DNA from: Natrinema amylolyticus_A
GTDB lineage: Archaea > Halobacteriota > Halobacteria > Halobacteriales > Natrialbaceae
Assembly (NCBI RefSeq): GCF_042678045.1
Contig: NZ_JBHUDI010000001.1
Coordinates: forward strand, 1-64,000
Length of the DNA stretch: 64,000 bases
Direction: 5' to 3'
A program made the translations under genes and the position numbers. Below, piece after piece: positions 58,937 to 64,000 of this stretch. Positions within the stretch are counted from its first letter, which is position 1, and each line of letters opens with the position of its first letter. The notes under the pieces were generated by a model that made no database searches, was not told where the DNA came from, and saw nothing but the letters and a program-made list of their open reading frames with translations.

Positions 58937-59737
58937 TCAGGCCTCGTAGTCGAAGTTCGGGGACTGATCGAAGAACTCGTAGGGGTTCTCGAAGACCACC
59001 TTGCGGACCTCCTCCCGGTCCCAGCCGCGGTCGAGCATCTCGTCGCGCGCTTTCGGCACTGCCAGCGGGTCCGAGGGGTCCCAGTCGGCAGCGCTGTTGA
59101 AGATCATGTTGTCGGTGCCGTACTCCTCCAACAGGTCGATCGCGGACTCGGCCTCGATCTTGCCGGGGTAGAGCGTAAAGCCGAGCCAGCAGTCGGTTCG
59201 CGACGAGATATCGATCGTGTTCTCGGTGTTGTGATCGATGATGATCCGTTCCTGGGTGACACCCATCTCCTCGATGATCTCGACGATGCGTTCGGTCCCT
59301 GACGGCTTGTCGGTATGGGGGGTGTGGACGATAACCGGCAGCTCGCGATCCTCGGCGAGTTCGAGCTGGCGGCGGAACGCCCACTCCTCGTCGTCGGTCA
59401 CCTGGTCGAATCCGATCTCGCCGACGCCGACGACGGGATCGCGCTCGAGGTACTCCGGAATCCGGTCGACGACCGCCTCGGCCATGTCGCGGTAGTTGGC
59501 TTCCTTCGGCTCGAGGCCGATCGTCACGTAGTGGTCCATGTTGGCGGCCCGCTCGGCACGGTCGGTCTCGTGGTCGATGATCTGCTCGAAGTAGTCGAAG
59601 AACGCGCCTGCGTGGTGCTTGTCCTGGCCGCTCCAGAAAGCCGGCTCGATACAGCACTCGATGCCCGCTCGCCGCGCTCGTCGGTAGTCCTCGGCCGAGC
59701 GCGAGACCATGTGCATGTGAGGATCGATGATCCGCAT
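58937..59737 (-). CDS. TatD-like metal-dependent hydrolase, EboB-like
   Basis: 266 aa from MRIIDPHMHMV (ATG 59737). Amidohydrolase metal ligands are complete: HMH near the N terminus, GEIGFDQ (Glu), HTPHTD (His), IIIDHNTENT (His) and NSAADWDPSD (Asp). It resembles the EboB TatD-type hydrolase rather than the DNA-degrading TatD. First gene of the minus-strand series and divergent from the inositol-phosphate synthase gene; the 300-bp spacer presumably holds both promoters. Confidence 0.85.
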   Translation of the reverse strand: MRIIDPHMHMVSRSAEDYRRARRAGIECCIEPAFWSGQDKHHAGAFFDYFEQIIDHETDRAERAANMDHYVTIGLEPKEANYRDMAEAVVDRIPEYLERDPVVGVGEIGFDQVTDDEEWAFRRQLELAEDRELPVIVHTPHTDKPSGTERIVEIIEEMGVTQERIIIDHNTENTIDISSRTDCWLGFTLYPGKIEAESAIDLLEEYGTDNMIFNSAADWDPSDPLAVPKARDEMLDRGWDREEVRKVVFENPYEFFDQSPNFDYEA

Positions 59738-60038
59738 AGGGGCCGTCCGATGACTGAACGGTTTGGTGCACCGATCGTTCGAGGCCCAAAGCCGATGTTG
59801 ATCGCCGGAAACGACGTGGCTCCGATATTGGAATGATGTGTTGTGACATGCCAAAAAGGTATTACCGCCGCTATGCGAGACATAACGAAAGCCGTCCGGT
59901 CCCCACTTCTGATGGGATGCCCGCTACCGAACCAGCGCCAGACGCGTCACGTCCACGTGCCATTCATTCCACTACCGGCACGCGAGAACCCACGTCGCCT
60001 CGACGGCGCGACCGGTCGTCGAGACCGAACGAGTTCCG
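59738..60038. promoter_or_regulatory. Divergent promoter region of the Ebo-like locus
   Basis: 300 bp without a gene between the divergent TatD-like and inositol-phosphate synthase genes. The AT-rich part (about 59820-59890) contains CCAAAAAGG (59851-59859, TATA-like on the minus strand) and GGTATTACC (59858-59866). Shared regulation of both arms is likely but the transcription starts cannot be placed. Confidence 0.4.
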
Positions 60039-61253
60039 ATGACCGAGGGGACTGACTCCGCGACTGACGACCGAACCGGCGTCTGGCTGGTGGGCGCGCG
60101 GGGCAACGTCGCGACGATGTCGATCGTCGGCGCCCGCGCAATCGCCCGCGGCGTGACCGAGACGACCGGGATGGTTACCGAGCGCGAGCCGGTCGCGAGC
60201 CTCGAGTTGCCGCCGATCGACGGGTTCGTCTTCGCCGGCCACGACATCGAACCGGAGCCACTCGTCGCACAGGCCGAGCGCCAGCGCGATCGCAACGGCG
60301 TGCCCGACGACGAGACCCTCGCAGCCGTCCGCGACGATCTGGCCGCGATCGACGACCGGATCGAGGTCGGCACGGCAGTCAACTGTGGGGCCGCCGTCTC
60401 CGAGGGAAGCGAATACCTCGACGAACGTCTCGCCGTTCGCGACGTCGTCGAGCAGATCCGTGACGACTACGAGACGTTCCGCGACCACCACGATCTCGAG
60501 CGCCTCGTCGTCGTCAACGTCGCCTCGACGGAACCCGAACTGGCAGCGCCGGAACGGTACGACAGCCGTGACGCGCTCGAGCGGGCGATCGATGACGACG
60601 ACCGCGAGCTGCCTGCGAGCGTGCTCTACGCCTACGCCGCGATCGACGCCGGCCACCCGTTCGTGAACTTCACGCCGAGTACGGCCAACGCGCTCGGCGG
60701 CCTCGAGGAGCTCGCGGCCGCGACCGGCGTCCCACATATGGGACGGGACGCCAAGACCGGCGAGACACTCGTCAAATCCGCGCTCGCGCCCATGTTCGCC
60801 GGCCGAAACCTGCGGGTTCTGAGCTGGGAGGGCCACAACATTCTGGGCAACAAAGACGGGCTCGTGCTCGAGGACGAGGAAAACGCCGCCGGCAAGCTCG
60901 CGAGCAAGGGTGACGTGCTCGACTCGATCCTCCCCGACATCGAGCACAACCGTGTTCGGATCGACTACACGCCATCGCTGGCCGACTGGAAGACTGCCTG
61001 GGACTACATCCACTTCGAGGGCTTCCTCGAGACCGAGATGAAAATGCAGTTCACCTGGGAAGGCTCCGACTCCGCGCTGGCCGCGCCGCTGGTCCTCGAT
61101 CTGGTGCGGCTGATCGCCCACGCCGACGACCACGGCGACGGCGGCCTCCAGCCCCAGCTCGCATCGTTCTTCAAGGCCCCGCTCGGCGTCGACGAGCACG
61201 ACTTCTCCCAGCAACTCGAGCGGCTGTACGCGTACGCCGACCGACACGCCTGA
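60039..61253 (+). CDS. ino1: myo-Inositol-1-phosphate synthase homologue
   Basis: 404 aa. NAD-binding start VWLVGARGNVATMSIVGARAI, FVNFTPSTANALGGLEEL, the central MGRDAKTGETLVKSALAPMF with active-site lysines, LSWEGHNILGNKDGLVL, and FTWEGSDSALAAPLVLDL: the full signature set of inositol-1-phosphate synthase. Known enzymes convert glucose-6-phosphate to L-myo-inositol-1-phosphate with catalytic NAD+. Its position between a TatD-like gene and an EboF-like phosphatase suggests it makes the cyclitol head for the UbiA enzyme rather than a housekeeping inositol lipid. Confidence 0.88.
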   Translation: MTEGTDSATDDRTGVWLVGARGNVATMSIVGARAIARGVTETTGMVTEREPVASLELPPIDGFVFAGHDIEPEPLVAQAERQRDRNGVPDDETLAAVRDDLAAIDDRIEVGTAVNCGAAVSEGSEYLDERLAVRDVVEQIRDDYETFRDHHDLERLVVVNVASTEPELAAPERYDSRDALERAIDDDDRELPASVLYAYAAIDAGHPFVNFTPSTANALGGLEELAAATGVPHMGRDAKTGETLVKSALAPMFAGRNLRVLSWEGHNILGNKDGLVLEDEENAAGKLASKGDVLDSILPDIEHNRVRIDYTPSLADWKTAWDYIHFEGFLETEMKMQFTWEGSDSALAAPLVLDLVRLIAHADDHGDGGLQPQLASFFKAPLGVDEHDFSQQLERLYAYADRHA

Positions 61254-61306
61254 GGACCGCCCTGTGACGCCAGTTACGACCGAGACACTACACTGCACTG
61301 CGATCC

Positions 61307-62695
61307 ATGTCTGATCCGACCACACCCGAATCGACGGAGACGGCCGGCCGCGTGATCGTCCTCGACGTCGTCGGCCTCCAGCCCCGGCATATCGACGCCG
61401 ATCGGACGCCGACGCTCGAGACGTACTTCCCGAACGACCGCGTGACCGACCTTCGACCACCGTTTCCCGCCGTGACGGTGCCGGTCCAGACCACCCTCGC
61501 GACCGGCCGCGGACCCGACGCACACGGCGATGTCTCGAGCGGCGAGTACGACCGCGAGCGCGACGCCGTCGCGTTCTGGGAGCGCGACCGCGACGGTCGC
61601 GATCGCCTCTGGGAGACCGCAAGCGACGAGGCGGGGCTGACGACCGGCGTCTTAAATTTCCAGCACCTGATCGGGACGAGCGCCGACGTGGCGGTCACAC
61701 CCTCGCCGATCGAGGACGAGAACAACGACATCCTCGAGATGAACTGCTGGACGAACCCCGATGGCTTCTACGACGACCTCCGCGAGGAGCTACATCACTT
61801 CCCGCTACACAACTACTGGGGGCCTGGCGCGAACGAGGAGGGGAGCAGCTGGATACTCGCGGCTGCCCGCGAGGCGATCGACCGGTTCGATCCAGATCTG
61901 CTGTGGATCTACGTCCCGCACCTCGACTACGTCGGCCAGAGCGACGGGCCGAGCAGCGACGCGTTCGCGGCTGAACTCGAGACCGTCGACGACCTCCTCG
62001 CGGACTTCCTTGCGTTCGTCTCCGGGACCGACCGCTGGGACGAGACTGCCCTCACGCTCGTCAGCGAGTACGGCTTTCACGACGTCGACCGACCACTCTT
62101 CCCGAATCGCGCGCTCCGCGAGGCCGGGTTGCTCGAGACGACCGCCGACGGCGACGTCGACATCTCCGTCTCTGATGCCTTTGCGATGGTCGACCATCAG
62201 ATCGCACACGTCTACGCCAACGAGGGAGCGGTCGGGGCCGCTCGAGAGGCGCTCGCAGGGCTCGCGGGAGTCGACGCCGTTCTCGACGAATCGGGGAAAG
62301 CCGAGCGCGGGATCGACCACCCGAATGCGGGCGATTTCGTGCTCGTGGCTGAGCCGAACGCCTGGTTCCAGTACTACTGGTGGGACGACCGCGCGAACGC
62401 GCCCCCGTACGCGACCGAGATGGACATCCACGCCAAACCCGGCTTCGACCCCTGCGAGCTGTTTTTCGGTGACGAGGGCCTCGTATCGCTCGACGCCTCG
62501 AAGGTCAGCGGCTCCCACGGCCGCGTCGACGAGTCGGCCGTGGGCTGTTTCGGCCTCGGCGGGCCGGCTGCGCCCGCACTCGCAGGCGACGGGCCGGTCG
62601 ACGCGACCGATGTCACGCCGACGCTCGCCGAGTTGTTAGGAGTCGAGGGAGCCCTTTCGATGGCGTTCGACGGAACATCACGGCTTCGACAGTGA
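61307..62695 (+). CDS. Alkaline-phosphatase-superfamily phosphohydrolase, EboF-like
   Basis: 462 aa. Nucleotide pyrophosphatase-type fold: VIVLDVVGL (metal Asp), FPAVTVPVQTTLATG with catalytic Thr in AVTVP, YVPHLDYVGQSDG, SEYGFHDVDRPLFPNRALREAGLL, DHQIAHVY and VAEPNAWFQYYWWDD...MDIHAKPGFDPCELFF. The conserved set matches the EboF-type phosphatase of Ebo clusters. It should remove phosphate (or a nucleotide) from the cyclitol phosphate. Starts 53 bp after the inositol-phosphate synthase gene, same strand, likely the same transcript. Confidence 0.86.
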   Translation: MSDPTTPESTETAGRVIVLDVVGLQPRHIDADRTPTLETYFPNDRVTDLRPPFPAVTVPVQTTLATGRGPDAHGDVSSGEYDRERDAVAFWERDRDGRDRLWETASDEAGLTTGVLNFQHLIGTSADVAVTPSPIEDENNDILEMNCWTNPDGFYDDLREELHHFPLHNYWGPGANEEGSSWILAAAREAIDRFDPDLLWIYVPHLDYVGQSDGPSSDAFAAELETVDDLLADFLAFVSGTDRWDETALTLVSEYGFHDVDRPLFPNRALREAGLLETTADGDVDISVSDAFAMVDHQIAHVYANEGAVGAAREALAGLAGVDAVLDESGKAERGIDHPNAGDFVLVAEPNAWFQYYWWDDRANAPPYATEMDIHAKPGFDPCELFFGDEGLVSLDASKVSGSHGRVDESAVGCFGLGGPAAPALAGDGPVDATDVTPTLAELLGVEGALSMAFDGTSRLRQ

Positions 62696-62750
62696 CTGTT
62701 GACTTGACGCATACGTGAGGGTGTGCCATCGTCGCCTCGGAACGGAACGC

Positions 62751-62760
62751 TTTTTACTAG
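62751..62760 (+). promoter_or_regulatory. TATA box of tRNA-Glu
   Basis: TTTTTACTAG lies 43-52 nt before the mature tRNA 5' end, the expected place for TBP binding with transcription starting some 20 nt before the tRNA. Confidence 0.55.
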
Positions 62761-62802
62761 CCCCCGGCAACGAACAGTTGCACACGACGCGTGTGACGGA
62801 TC

Positions 62803-62877
62803 GCTCCGTTGGTGTAGTCCGGCCAATCATTTCGGCCTTTCGAGCCGATGACCTGGGTTCAAATCCCAGACGGAGCA
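62803..62877 (+). tRNA. tRNA-Glu (anticodon UUC)
   Basis: Perfect 7-bp acceptor stem (GCTCCGT/ACGGAGC) with discriminator A, D arm with GGTGTAGTCCGGCC, anticodon stem TCGGC/GCCGA with loop CTTTCGA (anticodon TTC) and T arm CTGGG-TTCAAAT-CCCAG. 75 nt, no intron, CCA not encoded. Confidence 0.96.
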
Positions 62878-63296
62878 CTCTTCTGAGGAACGAAGTGACG
62901 AAGAAGGAAGCGCACGCTCTGGGAGTTGAATCAGACCAGTCACGCGCAGCGCAGCGAGCACGTCTGGGCGTGGTTCAAATCCCAGACGGAGCACTTCGAC
63001 CGAATTCCACCAACCTGCAGCCTTCGGTTTCGGAAGTCGGCAACGTCGTTCGACTCGGCTTTCACCGGCGAGTCGGCAGTCTACTCGAGCACGACCGGAG
63101 ATGTCACCAGTGAGTATCGAAAGTCGATCGAAGGTGAACACGAACCCATTCCTCGCTGATACGAATTCTGGCGGCGGTCCCACTAATCCACACCTCTACA
63201 AGAAGGAGCAGTTCAACTCGTGACATCGACTCACTGACGCTGGACAGAACTGGATGTTCGTAAACCTCTAGTACGTGGCGTACGTGAGACCAGCTA
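62878..63296 (+). repeat. Repeats of the tRNA-Glu 3' end (probable integration scar)
   Basis: This 419-bp gene-free stretch holds an exact 24-bp copy of the tRNA 3' end plus flank (62972-62995, matching 62856-62879) and, at 62916-62932, a degenerate inverted copy (GCTCTGGGAGTTGAATC). The remainder to the Lrp start has no recognisable gene. Direct repeats of tRNA 3' ends are the usual attachment-site footprint of integrases. Confidence 0.6.
63271..63286 (+). promoter_or_regulatory. Repeated GTAC motif at the lrp promoter
   Basis: GTACGTGGCGTACGTG overlaps the start-site region 11-26 nt before the lrp ATG, with a TATA-like GTAAAC about 12 bp further upstream. Two GTAC(GTG) half-sites 9 bp apart could bind the Lrp dimer itself. 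Confidence 0.4.
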
Positions 63297-63752
63297 ATGA
63301 CCTACGAAAATCTGGACGCAGACCTCGTAAACGAACTTCTCGGAGACGGTCGGGCCAGTCTCCGGAGCCTAGCCGAAAAACTCGACGTCTCCGTGACGAC
63401 GGTCTCGAACCACCTCTCCGACCTCGAGGAGAAAGGCGTGATCGAAGGCTACACGCCAAAGGTCGATTACGACGCCGCCGGCTACGACGTTACGGCGGTC
63501 ATGCAACTCAAAGCCGAAGGAAGCGCGCTGCCCGAGATCACACAGACGCTCAGAGAGCACCAGCAGATGATCTCCGTCTATGAAGTCACGGGGGATTACG
63601 ACGTCATCGCGATCGGGAAGTTCAAAGATACGGACGATATGAACGAAGAGATCAAATCCCTGATCACCGATCCCGACATCAAGCAGTCGAACACGAGTAT
63701 CGTGCTCAACATCGTCTCCGAGAACGAACAGTTCGAACTCGAGACGGTGTGA
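63297..63752 (+). CDS. lrp: Lrp/AsnC-family transcriptional regulator
   Basis: 151 aa. N-terminal HTH (DLVNELLGDGRASLRSLAEKLDVSVTTVSNHLSDLEEKGVIEGY) and C-terminal RAM domain (VTAVMQLKAEGSALPEITQTL ... VYEVTGDYDVIAIGKFKDTDDM). This is a full-length single Lrp-type protein, octamer-forming in characterised relatives. In several haloarchaea an Lrp gene of this kind neighbours glutamine synthetase; the region to the right of the window could hold it. Regulates amino-acid and nitrogen metabolism by family analogy. Confidence 0.88.
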   Translation: MTYENLDADLVNELLGDGRASLRSLAEKLDVSVTTVSNHLSDLEEKGVIEGYTPKVDYDAAGYDVTAVMQLKAEGSALPEITQTLREHQQMISVYEVTGDYDVIAIGKFKDTDDMNEEIKSLITDPDIKQSNTSIVLNIVSENEQFELETV

Positions 63753-64000
63753 TCCACGGTCGACGGCGATTTGTGACTCGAGACGGTCGTCCCACGCTAC
63801 TGTCCCCGTATCAGTGGTGCGAACAGATGGTTGATTGACCCCCTGTTTTCGGTCAGAAACACCTGGTTGTCAGTTCGAGATCGGACCAATACGTGATTGC
63901 TCGTGACGAACTGCAGATCAGAATCGGCGAGACAAACCTGATCTGTCGACGTTCTCGAGTAACTATATTTAGATGATAAAACTGTGGAAACTTCTATTGG
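63753..64000 (+). other. Gene-free right end
   Basis: No coding region is visible. The last 40 bases are AT-rich (ACTATATTTAGATGATAAAAC), looking like the TATA region of a gene that starts beyond the window. Confidence 0.35.

Noticed and set aside
62827..63183. Short frames with LRLGFEPR-type peptides near tRNA-Glu
   Set aside because: These are translations of the tRNA and its repeated 3' end, a known annotation artefact.
1..64000. CRISPR arrays, cas genes, rRNA operon, replication origin (orc1/cdc6)
   Set aside because: I saw no regularly spaced repeat array, no rRNA sequence and no Orc1/Cdc6 or Cas protein in the window.

Overview
This window is 64 kb of haloarchaeal chromosome (class Halobacteria; gene content fits a Natrialbales-type organism, genus not resolvable here). 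The evidence is very high G+C, strongly acidic predicted proteins, leaderless or near-leaderless starts with TATA-like boxes about 25-35 nt upstream, archaeal information genes (Pelota, RqcH, Elp3, Top6A/B, 20S proteasome alpha and beta) and typically haloarchaeal families (TrmB, Lrp, SHOCT). There is one 18-N assembly gap at 380-397.

Layout. 0-5.6 kb: the tail of an off-window tnpB, a DUF3006/MBL lipoprotein pair, OsmC, a UPF0173 hydrolase and a RecJ-like S1/OB/DHH protein. 5.9-16.1 kb is an ion-homeostasis block: two overlapping CPA2-type antiporters and a SHOCT protein converge on a complete seven-gene Mrp (MnhABCDEFG) Na+/H+ antiporter operon. 16.2-20.7 kb: Elp3, an IS1341-type TnpB inserted directly after the elp3 stop codon, and two unknown proteins. 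20.9-28 kb: RqcH and Pelota, both ribosome-rescue factors, separated by small proteins and an MFS transporter. 28-38.8 kb: a TrmB regulator with an RND/MMPL exporter, an RNase Z-like hydrolase, an Nmad3-like protein, an acyltransferase, NDH-2, arginase, a DtxR/SirR regulator with a clear operator, and a second HTH regulator. 38.9-54.1 kb: gyrB-gyrA and psmA-psmB on the minus strand, then an Nramp-like transporter, TSUP, UspA, an SGNH protein plus a channel-like protein, and top6B-top6A on the plus strand.

54.2-62.7 kb is the most unusual block. A divergent locus combines a TatD-like hydrolase, two paralogous TIM-barrel sugar-phosphate isomerases, a UbiA-type prenyltransferase, a myo-inositol-1-phosphate synthase homologue and an alkaline-phosphatase-superfamily enzyme. 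These are the components of the bacterial Ebo/EDB gene cluster, except that the 3-dehydroquinate-synthase-like cyclase (EboD) is absent and an inositol-phosphate synthase stands in its place. I infer a pathway to a prenylated cyclitol (inositol-type) compound.

The right end carries tRNA-Glu(UUC), whose 3' end is repeated 116 bp downstream (a probable integration scar), and an Lrp-family regulator. Three intergenic spacers between convergent genes carry copies of one roughly 80-bp palindromic repeat that looks like a bidirectional terminator or REP-type element.
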